A stretch of 5,849 bases of DNA, taken from NCBI GenBank assembly GCA_937883885.1, contig CAKZXL010000197.1, positions 1 to 5,849 on the forward strand. The letters run 5' to 3'. The stretch comes from an uncultured Aquincola sp. (GTDB taxonomy: Bacteria > Pseudomonadota > Gammaproteobacteria > Burkholderiales > Burkholderiaceae). Below are positions 1 through 5,348 of this stretch, piece by piece. Under the pieces are notes generated by a model. It saw only the letters and a program-made list of their open reading frames with translations, was not told where the DNA came from and did not search any database. Every line of letters starts with the position of its first letter. The stretch's first letter is position 1. Made by a program: the position numbers and the translations under genes.

Positions 1-1
1 C

Positions 2-2554
2 GGCGCGGGCGGCAGCGCCACCGTGGCCAGCCTGTCGGGCGACGGGCGGGTGCTGGTGAACTTCGACAACCCGCTGGGCCGCCTGACCCTCACCGGCAGC
101 CTGAGCGGCCAGCGCGACCTGGACGTGCGCAGCGGCACGCTGGCGTTGGGCACCACGGTGCCGCTCAGCTTCAGCGGGCAGATCAAGCTCAGCGGCGCGG
201 GCACGCTGCAGCTGGGCCGCGAAAGCTACCTGGGCAGCGCCAGCCCGGTGCTGCGCTTCGAAGGCGGCGGCCGGCTGGTGCTGAGCGACGGCTTCGGCCT
301 GGCGCGCGACATCGTCACCACCGGCGGCAACGGCAGCCTGGTGATCGGCGGCGGCAGCAACACCATCAGCAGCCGCATCAGCGGCAACGGCGGCTTCCAC
401 CTCACCGGCAGCCTGATCACGCTCACCGGCGACAACAGCTTCGCGGGTGGGCTGGGCATCTTCAACGACGGCACGTTGAATGCGGCTGGTGTGCCCAACC
501 TCACCACCGTGCGCTTCTTGAACGACGGCAACCTGGGCCAGGCCGGCCAGCGCATCACGCTGGGCGGCGCGCTGGCGCTGCCCGACGGCTACGAACTCGC
601 CCGGCCGCTGGTGCTCAGCGGCACGGCCGCCACCATCAGCGGCAGCGGCGAACACCGGCTGTCGGGCGCCATCAGCGGCGATGGCCGGCTCAACCTCGGC
701 GGCGCGGCGCGCTACATCCTCACCGGCAGCGCCAGCCACACCGGCGGCGTGGCACTGGCCGGCACCGCGGCCGGCGAGGCGGCGGTGCTGGTCATCGACA
801 GCGACGCCCGCCTGGGCGCGGCCGGCGGCGTGCTCAACATCGGCCGCACCGCGGGCAACAACGCCCTGGCCGTGCTGCCGGGCACCCTGGTGGCCAGCGG
901 CCACCTCGACATCGCGGCCAGCCGCAGCACCCGCTTCCGCCGCATGACGGTGGACACCAACGGCTTCGACGTGGTGTTCAACCAAGCGATCGACGGCCTG
1001 GACATGACCAAGGCCGGCGCCGGCACCTGGACGCTGAACACCACCAACACCCACACCGGCGGCGACAACCCGGTGCGGGTGCTGCAAGGCACGCTGGCGC
1101 TGGGCACCGACGAAGCCCTGGGCACGCGCAGCCTGGTGCGTGTGGACAGCGGCGCCCAGCTCGCGCTGCTCGGCCACCGCCTGACGGTGACCTCGCTGGA
1201 CACCGCCGCCGGCAGCACGGTGGACCTGGGCAACGGCGGCACGCTGCGGCCGCTGTTCGGCACGCTGGACGGCACGCTCAGCGGCCAGGGCAGCCTGGTG
1301 GTGGGCCGCGCCGGCTTCTCGCCAGCGGCCGTCACGCTCAATGCGGCCAACGGCTTCACCGGCAGCGTGGAAGTCACCCAGGGCAGCCGGCTGACGCTGG
1401 GCCATGTCGACGCGCTGGGCGCCGCCGGCAACCTGATCCGGCTGGACAACGGCACGCTGGCCGCCAGCGGCCGGCTGAGCGCGCCGCTGGTCATCGGCAA
1501 CGCCACGAATCTGCAGATCGGCGCCGGCGGCGCGGGCTTTGCGGCCGATGGTCAGTCCCTCGTCATCGAGCGCACGCTGACCGGCCCGCTGGCCCTGCGC
1601 TTTCAGGGCGGCAGCCGGCCGGGTGACAGCGGCGGCAAGTTCGACGTGCGCCTGGCCAGCCGCACCAACAGCTTCACCGGCGACCTGCAGTTGGGCGACC
1701 CGCAGGGCTTCGGCACCGCGGTGCTGGGCATCACGGCCGATGGATCGCTGGGCGCGGCGGGCAACCGGCTCCTCCTGGGCAAGAGCTTCTACGACGGCGA
1801 AACCACCCGCAGCGCCCAGGGCGGGCTGCGGGCCTGGGACTCGCTGACGCTGGCGGCCACGCGCACCGTGCTGCTGGACGGCGAATCGGGCAGCGCCGCC
1901 GGCTTCATCGACACCAACGGGCACACCGTGGTGGTGGCCGGCAGCATCGGCGAACTGGCCGCGGGCCTGGGCCTGCTGAAAACCGGCGCCGGCACGCTGG
2001 TGCTCAACGGCGCGCAGGCCTACACCGGCCTGACCGAAGTGGAAGCCGGGGCGCTGGGCGGCCATGGCACGGTGGAACGGCTGGCCGTGCAAGGTGCCGA
2101 GCTGGCGCCGGGCGAAAGCGCGGGCCTGTTCAGCGTGCGGCAGAACCTGAGCTTCAGCGGCGGTGCGCTGCTGAACCTGGAGCTGGGCGGGCTGCTGCGC
2201 GGCAGCGGCTACGACGCGCTGAACGTGGGCGGCAGTGTCGACCTGGGGGGCGACACCGTGCTGCGGCTGAGCTTCATCGACGGCTTCCAGGCCGGCGCAG
2301 GCCAGCAGTTCGATCTGATCCAGGCCGGCGGCGGGCTGTTCGGTCAGTTTGCCAACGTCGCCGATGGCGCGCGGCTGCTGACGGCCGACGGCGCGGGCAG
2401 CTTCCTGGTGCGCTACGGCAGCGGCCAGGGCCTGGTGATCAGCGACTTCCAGGTGGCCGCCGTGCCCGAGCCGGCCACCTGGGCACTGATGCTGGGCGGC
2501 GCCGGGCTGCTGGCCTGGCGGCGCCGCTTCGGCTCAAGAGCCGGCACCAGCTGA
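2..2554 (+). CDS. PEP-CTERM protein with autotransporter-associated beta-strand repeats (5' end outside window)
   Basis: Large secreted, probably surface-associated beta-helical protein; specific role unknown. The frame is open to the left edge, so the GTG at 23 is an internal valine and the signal peptide is not visible. Residue numbers here count that valine as 1 (843 residues to the stop, plus 7 before it). The body is Gly/Ser/Thr/Asn/Leu-rich with the autotransporter-associated beta-strand signature (TIGR02601/PF12951 type), clearest at KAGAGTWTLNTTNTHTGG (about 330-347) and LLKTGAGTLVLNGAQAYTG (651-669). An LG.(A)G motif recurs at residues 70, 171, 264, 366, 465, 576 and 678, a period near 100. 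The C-terminus has VPEP (814-817), a hydrophobic helix (WALMLGGAGLLAW) and an RRR cluster, which is a complete PEP-CTERM signal. In known systems exosortase recognises this signal in the inner membrane, often alongside exopolysaccharide export. No autotransporter barrel follows. No exosortase or EPS gene is in the window. Family assignment is firm; function is not. Confidence 0.9.
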   Translation, partial: GAGGSATVASLSGDGRVLVNFDNPLGRLTLTGSLSGQRDLDVRSGTLALGTTVPLSFSGQIKLSGAGTLQLGRESYLGSASPVLRFEGGGRLVLSDGFGLARDIVTTGGNGSLVIGGGSNTISSRISGNGGFHLTGSLITLTGDNSFAGGLGIFNDGTLNAAGVPNLTTVRFLNDGNLGQAGQRITLGGALALPDGYELARPLVLSGTAATISGSGEHRLSGAISGDGRLNLGGAARYILTGSASHTGGVALAGTAAGEAAVLVIDSDARLGAAGGVLNIGRTAGNNALAVLPGTLVASGHLDIAASRSTRFRRMTVDTNGFDVVFNQAIDGLDMTKAGAGTWTLNTTNTHTGGDNPVRVLQGTLALGTDEALGTRSLVRVDSGAQLALLGHRLTVTSLDTAAGSTVDLGNGGTLRPLFGTLDGTLSGQGSLVVGRAGFSPAAVTLNAANGFTGSVEVTQGSRLTLGHVDALGAAGNLIRLDNGTLAASGRLSAPLVIGNATNLQIGAGGAGFAADGQSLVIERTLTGPLALRFQGGSRPGDSGGKFDVRLASRTNSFTGDLQLGDPQGFGTAVLGITADGSLGAAGNRLLLGKSFYDGETTRSAQGGLRAWDSLTLAATRTVLLDGESGSAAGFIDTNGHTVVVAGSIGELAAGLGLLKTGAGTLVLNGAQAYTGLTEVEAGALGGHGTVERLAVQGAELAPGESAGLFSVRQNLSFSGGALLNLELGGLLRGSGYDALNVGGSVDLGGDTVLRLSFIDGFQAGAGQQFDLIQAGGGLFGQFANVADGARLLTADGAGSFLVRYGSGQGLVISDFQVAAVPEPATWALMLGGAGLLAWRRRFGSRAGTS

Positions 2555-2561
2555 GGCAACG

Positions 2562-2590
2562 CCCGTCCGCCGGGCCGCCCCAAGGACGGG
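2562..2590. terminator. Candidate terminator hairpin after the PEP-CTERM gene
   Basis: CCCGTCC at 2562-2568 is the exact reverse complement of GGACGGG at 2584-2590, with a 15-nt loop. One G-T pair (2561/2591) and one C-G pair (2560/2592) can extend the stem. It starts 7 nt after the stop codon of the PEP-CTERM gene. No T-tract follows, so it is not a canonical intrinsic terminator. It may act as a 3' stabilising hairpin or a GC-type terminator. Confidence 0.35.
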
Positions 2591-2594
2591 TGCT

Positions 2595-2634
2595 CCCCAA
2601 GGGTCCGAAGGGCCCTTTCAGAAGGGCCTTGGGG
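2595..2634. terminator. Nested inverted repeat between convergent genes, possible bidirectional terminator
   Basis: Two alternative stems are visible. The outer one pairs CCCCAAGG (2595-2602) with CCTTGGGG (2627-2634), a perfect 8 bp. The inner one pairs GGCCCTT (2611-2617) with AAGGGCC (2622-2628) around a TCAG loop, and can be extended by G-T and A-T pairs to 2609/2630. They share bases 2627-2630, so they cannot both form fully. The element lies between the ends of two convergent genes, where a bidirectional terminator is expected. A G-run follows on the + strand and no T-tract is present on either strand, so the terminator call is an inference from position and structure. Confidence 0.45.
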
Positions 2635-2638
2635 GGGC

Positions 2639-2660
2639 GCGAGCGCAGCGAGCTTGGGGG
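2639..2660. repeat. GCGAGC-gca-GCGAGC tandem motif with a CTTGGGGG arm
   Basis: Two direct GCGAGC copies (2639-2644 and 2648-2653) separated by GCA run into CTTGGGGG (2653-2660). CTTGGGG at 2653-2659 can pair with CCCCAAG at 2595-2601, giving a third possible fold that encloses the inner hairpin at 2609-2630. From memory, similar strings (CCCCAAGCTCGCTGCGCTCG on the opposite strand) are common between genes in Burkholderiales and near gene ends. That recollection was not checked. The motif ends 6 nt before the stop codon of the oxidoreductase gene on the minus strand. Confidence 0.4.
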
Positions 2661-2666
2661 CCGACT

Positions 2667-3308
2667 TCAGCTATAGGCCACGAAGCGCTTCTGCACGTGC
2701 TTCGGCGATTCGATCTCGTCGACGATGGCCACCGCCAGGTCGGCGACGGTGATGCTGGCGGGCTTGCCGTCCACCATCGGCACCTCGTCGCCGCCGGTGC
2801 GGTAGGCGCCGCTGCGCTCGCCAGGGTTCAAAAACACTGGCGGCGACAGGAAGGTCCAGTCCAGCTGCTGGCGACCACGGATGCGGTTGAGCGCCTCGCG
2901 CGCGGCCAGCGCGCCCTGCTTCCACTCGGCCGGAAACTCCGGCGTGTCCACCAGCTGCACGCCCGGCGCCACGTACAGGCTGCCGGCGCCGCCCACCACC
3001 AGCACGCGCTTGACGCCTGAGGCCTGCACGCCGTCCAGGATGGCGTCGGTGCCCTTCAGGAACAAGTCGTGGATCTGCGCCTCGCCCCAGCCGGGGTTGT
3101 AGGCATCGATCACAGCGTCGTGCCCGGCCACGGCGCGGGCCACCTGCTGCGCGTCCTGCGCGTCGGCCTGCGCCACGGTCAGGCCGTCACGGGCGGCGTA
3201 CTTGCCGGTGTTGCGGGCCAGCGCGGTCACGGCATGGCCGCGGCGCAGCGCTTCTTCCAGCACGGCGCTGCCGACGAAGCCGGTGCCGCCGATCAATGCG
3301 ATCTTCAT
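2667..3308 (-). CDS. NAD(P)-dependent oxidoreductase, NmrA-like/COG2910 Rossmann protein
   Basis: A 213-residue cytosolic atypical short-chain dehydrogenase-like protein. The N-terminus MKIALIGGTGFVG carries the dinucleotide-binding glycine motif (GGTGFVG, residues 7-13). R32 follows the second beta strand, where a basic residue often goes with NADP(H) preference. Later landmarks are HDAVIDAY (63-70), KRVLVVGGAGSL (100-111) and DWTFLSPP (150-157), an order typical of the small NAD(P)-binding family called NADH-flavin reductase-like (COG2910). There is no clear YxxxK catalytic pair, as is common in this family, so the substrate cannot be predicted. The ATG at 3308 is preferred over an in-frame TTG at 3323, because the TTG overlaps a GGAG ribosome site that is correctly spaced for the ATG. 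The gene lies 96 bp downstream of the USP gene on the same strand and converges with the PEP-CTERM gene. Confidence 0.9.
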   Translation of the reverse strand: MKIALIGGTGFVGSAVLEEALRRGHAVTALARNTGKYAARDGLTVAQADAQDAQQVARAVAGHDAVIDAYNPGWGEAQIHDLFLKGTDAILDGVQASGVKRVLVVGGAGSLYVAPGVQLVDTPEFPAEWKQGALAAREALNRIRGRQQLDWTFLSPPVFLNPGERSGAYRTGGDEVPMVDGKPASITVADLAVAIVDEIESPKHVQKRFVAYS

Positions 3309-3317
3309 GGTGGAAAT

Positions 3318-3321
3318 CTCC
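3318..3321 (-). promoter_or_regulatory. Ribosome binding site that sets the oxidoreductase start
   Basis: On the minus strand GGAG occupies 3321-3318, with nine bases between it and the ATG at 3308-3306. This supports the MKIALIGG start over the upstream TTG at 3323-3321, which overlaps the site itself. A strong hairpin (3326-3357) ends four bases upstream of it. Confidence 0.75.
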
Positions 3322-3325
3322 AAGG

Positions 3326-3357
3326 GGTTGCGATGGGGGCATCTTCCCCTCGCAACC
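3326..3357 (-). promoter_or_regulatory. Strong 5'-UTR hairpin just upstream of the oxidoreductase ribosome site
   Basis: GGTTGCGA (3326-3333) is the exact reverse complement of TCGCAACC (3350-3357). Inside, GGGG (3335-3338) pairs with CCCC (3346-3349) after one bulged T, leaving a 7-nt loop (GCATCTT, 3339-3345). That gives a 12-bp, mostly GC stem four bases from the GGAG ribosome site. It could terminate or slow transcription leaving the USP gene, stabilise a processed downstream mRNA, or affect translation. No T-tract follows in the direction of transcription, so a classical intrinsic terminator is less likely. The structure is visible; the role is inferred. Confidence 0.5.
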
Positions 3358-3385
3358 GCCGGGCCGCCAGTCGCTGCGCGCTTCG

Positions 3386-3408
3386 TTCACCGTGAAGCTG
3401 AGCTTCAC
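3386..3408. promoter_or_regulatory. Operator-like palindrome overlapping the USP stop codon
   Basis: GTGAAGCTGAGCTTCAC (3392-3408) is a perfect palindrome of two 8-bp arms around one central base. A second, overlapping palindrome TTCAC-C-GTGAA lies at 3386-3396, so there are three TTCAC/GTGAA half-sites in 23 bp. The USP stop codon (3407-3405 on the minus strand) lies inside the site. The site is about 80-100 bp upstream of the oxidoreductase ATG, a plausible operator distance. The 9-bp spacing between half-sites does not fit CRP (TGTGA-N6-TCACA), and I cannot name the binding protein. It could instead form a weak 7-bp RNA hairpin with a 3-nt loop. Confidence 0.4.
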
Positions 3409-4289
3409 ACCGGCCGCACCAGCAGCACGTCGTTCTCCACCATGTCCAGCAGGCGCTCGGCCACGCTGCCCAGCAGCATCGCGGCCAGGCCGGTGCGGCC
3501 GGCAGTGCCCAGCACCAGCAGGTCATCGGGGTGGCGCCAGCCGTGGGCCTGCAGCAGCAGGCCGGGGTCGCCCGAGGCCAGCCACAGCTGCAGACGGCGG
3601 CGCAGCGCATCGGGCAGCTGTGCTTCGGCGATGAAGGCCGCTGCGGTGCGGGTGGCCTGTTCGCCGCCGGCATCGCGGGCCAGCGCCAGATCGACACCGG
3701 CGCGGGCCGGGTAGGCGGCGCCGTAGGCATGGAACAGGGTGAAGGCGGCTTCGGGCCATCCCGCCGCGGCCACTTCCAGCGCCTGGCGCGCGGGCGCCGA
3801 CCAGTCGCTGGCCACCACCAGCCGCGGGTAAGGCCGGCGGCCACGCTGGCGCACCACCAGCACCGGCACCGGCGCGCGCCGCACCAGCAGGTCCACCGTG
3901 GAGCCCAGCACCAGCCGGCCCAGGCCATGCGCACGCGCCGTGCCGGTGACGATCCAGTCGCAGCCCCGCTCGGCCGCCACCTGCAGCAGCGCCGAGCCCA
4001 CCGGGCCGTGCGCCACATGCAGTTCAAACGGCACGCCGGCGTCGCCCAGCTCGGCGTCCATGCGGCGGCGCGCCTGCTCCTGCAACTGCGCGGCTTCTTC
4101 GCCGCTGAGGGCTTGTGAACCCTGCGCCTGCAGCTGGCCCATGCGGGCCTTTTCCAGCACCGTGGCCACCACCAGGCGCGCTTGCCATTGACGCGCCAGC
4201 AGCACGGCCCGGTCGATGGCGCGGTCGCAGCGGCTGCTCAGGTCGGTGGCCACCAGCAGGCTGCGGGGCGGGGCGAAGGCGGCGGTCAT
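3405..4289 (-). CDS. Universal stress protein, two tandem UspA domains
   Basis: A 294-residue cytosolic protein with two UspA domains (about 9-147 and 155-293). Single-domain USPs are about 140-150 residues, so this is the tandem form. Domain 1 opens with [10 protein letters not shown] (Asp16) and domain 2 with RLVVASDWS (Asp162); these aspartates normally contact adenine nucleotide. Domain 2 keeps the full ATP-binding motif G-x2-G-x9-G-S (G261, G264, G274, S275). Domain 1 has G116 and G129-S130, but Arg119 replaces the second glycine, so it may bind nucleotide poorly. USPs support survival under starvation, redox or low-oxygen stress; the target here is unknown. Domain 1 begins within ten residues of the ATG, which supports this start, although no clear Shine-Dalgarno sequence precedes it. 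An FNR/Anr-type box lies about 72 bp upstream. The oxidoreductase gene follows on the same strand and may share the transcript. Confidence 0.93.
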   Translation of the reverse strand: MTAAFAPPRSLLVATDLSSRCDRAIDRAVLLARQWQARLVVATVLEKARMGQLQAQGSQALSGEEAAQLQEQARRRMDAELGDAGVPFELHVAHGPVGSALLQVAAERGCDWIVTGTARAHGLGRLVLGSTVDLLVRRAPVPVLVVRQRGRRPYPRLVVASDWSAPARQALEVAAAGWPEAAFTLFHAYGAAYPARAGVDLALARDAGGEQATRTAAAFIAEAQLPDALRRRLQLWLASGDPGLLLQAHGWRHPDDLLVLGTAGRTGLAAMLLGSVAERLLDMVENDVLLVRPV

Positions 4290-4325
4290 CGGGCGGGTGG
4301 CATGCGGGTGGTCGGGGTGCGGGCC

Positions 4326-4331
4326 ATTCTG
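4326..4331 (-). promoter_or_regulatory. Candidate -10 element for the USP gene
   Basis: The minus strand reads CAGAAT at 4331-4326, four of six matches to TATAAT, and is the most AT-rich hexamer in this very GC-rich stretch. It predicts transcription starting near 4319, a leader of about 30 nt. The centre of the FNR/Anr-type box (4361.5) then falls at about -42.5, one base from the -41.5 typical of class II FNR-activated promoters. No good -35 hexamer is present, as expected for an activator-dependent promoter. Confidence 0.4.
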
Positions 4332-4354
4332 CGGGCAGGCGCGCGGCCGCCGGC

Positions 4355-4368
4355 TTGATGCGCGTCAA
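4355..4368. promoter_or_regulatory. FNR/Anr-family binding box
   Basis: The + strand reads TTGAT-GCGC-GTCAA; the minus strand reads TTGAC-GCGC-ATCAA. Nine of the ten specified bases match the FNR/Anr consensus TTGAT-N4-ATCAA. Flanking symmetry extends the dyad to 4351-4372, with a single mismatched pair (4359/4364). It lies between the divergent USP and trmB genes, and its spacing fits control of the USP gene best. Several Crp/Fnr-superfamily regulators (FNR, Anr, Dnr-like) share this motif and cannot be told apart from sequence alone. Confidence 0.6.
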
Positions 4369-4403
4369 GCCGCACCGGGCGGCCAGGCCGCGGCCGGCTC
4401 GGT

Positions 4404-4409
4404 GACAAT
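4404..4409 (+). promoter_or_regulatory. Weak candidate -10 element for trmB
   Basis: GACAAT matches TATAAT at four of six positions and would start transcription near 4416, giving a leader of about 25 nt before the trmB ATG. No convincing -35 hexamer lies 16-18 bp upstream. If correct, it argues against the alternative in-frame ATG at 4408, which overlaps this hexamer. Confidence 0.25.
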
Positions 4410-4440
4410 GCCGCCCCTTCGCACCTGCCTGCCCGACGCC

Positions 4441-5124
4441 ATGACCGACGAACCCATCCACCGCCGACCGATCCGCAGCTTCGTGCTGCGCGCCGGGCGC
4501 ATGGGCACCGGCCAGCAGCGCGCCCTGGCCGAGCTGGGGCCCCAGTTCTTGCTGCCCTACCAGGCCGCGCCGCTGGACTACGCGGCCGCCTTCGGCCGCA
4601 GCGCGCCGGTGGTGCTGGAAATCGGCTTCGGCATGGGCGGCGCCACGGCGCAGATCGCCGCTGCGCGGCCGGACACCGACTTCATCGGCGTGGAAGTGCA
4701 TGAGCCCGGCGTGGGCGCGCTGCTCAAGCGCATCGGCGAAGACAACCTGACCAACCTGCGGCTGATCCAGCACGACGCGGTGGAAGTGCTGCGCGACATG
4801 ATCCCGCCGGCTTCACTGGCCGGGGTGCACATCTTCTTCCCCGACCCGTGGCACAAGAAGAAGCACCACAAGCGCCGGCTGCTGCAGCCGGCCTTCGTGG
4901 CCAAGCTCATCCAGCACATCGCCCCCGGCGGCTACCTGCATTGCGCCACCGACTGGCAGGACTATGCGGTGCAGATGCTGGAGGTGCTGGGCGCCGAACC
5001 CGGCCTGCGCAACAGCGCCGAAGGCTACGCGCCGCGGCCCGACTACCGGCCGCTGACCAAGTTCGAGCAGCGCGGCCTGAACCTGGGCCACGGCGTGTGG
5101 GACCTGGTGTTCACGCGGCTGTAA
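4441..5124 (+). CDS. trmB: tRNA (guanine-46-N7)-methyltransferase TrmB
   Basis: A 227-residue cytosolic enzyme that transfers a methyl group from S-adenosylmethionine to N7 of G46 in the tRNA variable loop (EC 2.1.1.33). Visible landmarks are SAM motif [10 protein letters not shown] (59-67), the acidic residue of motif II in GVEVHEPG (E85), HDAVEVL (111-117), the family signature [16 protein letters not shown] (132-147), CATDW (168-172) and TKFEQRG near the C-terminus (206-212). The conserved set E60, E85, D112, D135, T206 and E209 is intact, so the enzyme should be active. The frame is open upstream to 4216 and has an in-frame ATG at 4408. The ATG at 4441 is chosen because MTDEP followed by [23 protein letters not shown] is the usual betaproteobacterial N-terminus. 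No obvious Shine-Dalgarno site precedes it. It is transcribed divergently from the USP gene. Confidence 0.97.
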   Translation: MTDEPIHRRPIRSFVLRAGRMGTGQQRALAELGPQFLLPYQAAPLDYAAAFGRSAPVVLEIGFGMGGATAQIAAARPDTDFIGVEVHEPGVGALLKRIGEDNLTNLRLIQHDAVEVLRDMIPPASLAGVHIFFPDPWHKKKHHKRRLLQPAFVAKLIQHIAPGGYLHCATDWQDYAVQMLEVLGAEPGLRNSAEGYAPRPDYRPLTKFEQRGLNLGHGVWDLVFTRL

Positions 5125-5348
5125 AGCGGCTGGGCTCGGCAGGCCTGAGCGTCGACCTGGGCGACCCAGCGAGCGCCAAGGCGCACCACAAACGGATGGC
5201 GTCGTCGTGCGACAAGCGCAGGGGTGGCCGCGAGGTCTGAGCGCCCAGGCAGCATCCGTCATCGAGAACCTTGGGTTGGCGACCCAGCCTGAGCCATGCG
5301 ACGCTCGGGGCACTGCAATCATGAGACACATTGATCGCGAGGCCCTGC
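5125..5348. other. Intergenic spacer with short repeats and no convincing gene
   Basis: These 224 bp separate trmB from the TfoX-domain gene. GGCGACCCAGC occurs twice as a direct repeat (5160-5170 and 5278-5288). Each copy forms the 3' side of a small dyad: CTGGG-CGA-CCCAG at 5157-5169 and TGGGT-TGGCG-ACCCA at 5272-5286. GAGCGTCG (5147-5154) and CGACGCTC (5299-5306) form an 8-bp inverted repeat about 150 bp apart. No T-tract follows the first dyad, so a trmB terminator is not assured. I see no tRNA and no clear -35/-10 pair. Confidence 0.4.
5339..5342 (+). promoter_or_regulatory. Ribosome binding site that sets the TfoX-domain gene start
   Basis: GAGG at 5339-5342 lies six bases before the ATG at 5349. 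The alternative in-frame TTG at 5331 has no comparable site, so the ATG is the better start. Confidence 0.55.

Noticed and set aside
712..1506. 264-residue open frame on the minus strand inside the PEP-CTERM gene, with further frames at 226-558 and 1789-2007
   Set aside because: These are antisense shadows of a GC-rich coding sequence. Their translations are low-complexity Pro/Ser/Arg/Val strings with no recognisable family, while the + frame has clear domain signatures.
3187..3408. Minus-strand frame starting GTG at 3408 that overlaps the USP stop codon and begins [10 protein letters not shown]
   Set aside because: The GTG/TGA overlap looks like translational coupling, but the frame runs out of phase into the oxidoreductase gene. 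Its start falls in the palindrome, and it has no clear ribosome site.
3392..3408. CRP-type site, suggested by TGTGA on the minus strand followed by TCAC
   Set aside because: The half-sites are nine bases apart rather than the six required for CRP.
4351..4372. Terminator hairpin reading of the 22-bp dyad
   Set aside because: It lies between divergent gene starts, where no terminator is expected. The TTGAT/GTCAA half-sites with N4 spacing fit a protein-binding site better.
4216..4440. In-frame upstream extension of trmB by 75 residues, including an ATG at 4408
   Set aside because: The extension is Arg/Gly-rich, runs back into the divergent USP gene, and precedes a typical TrmB N-terminus at 4441. 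The ATG at 4408 overlaps a candidate -10 element.
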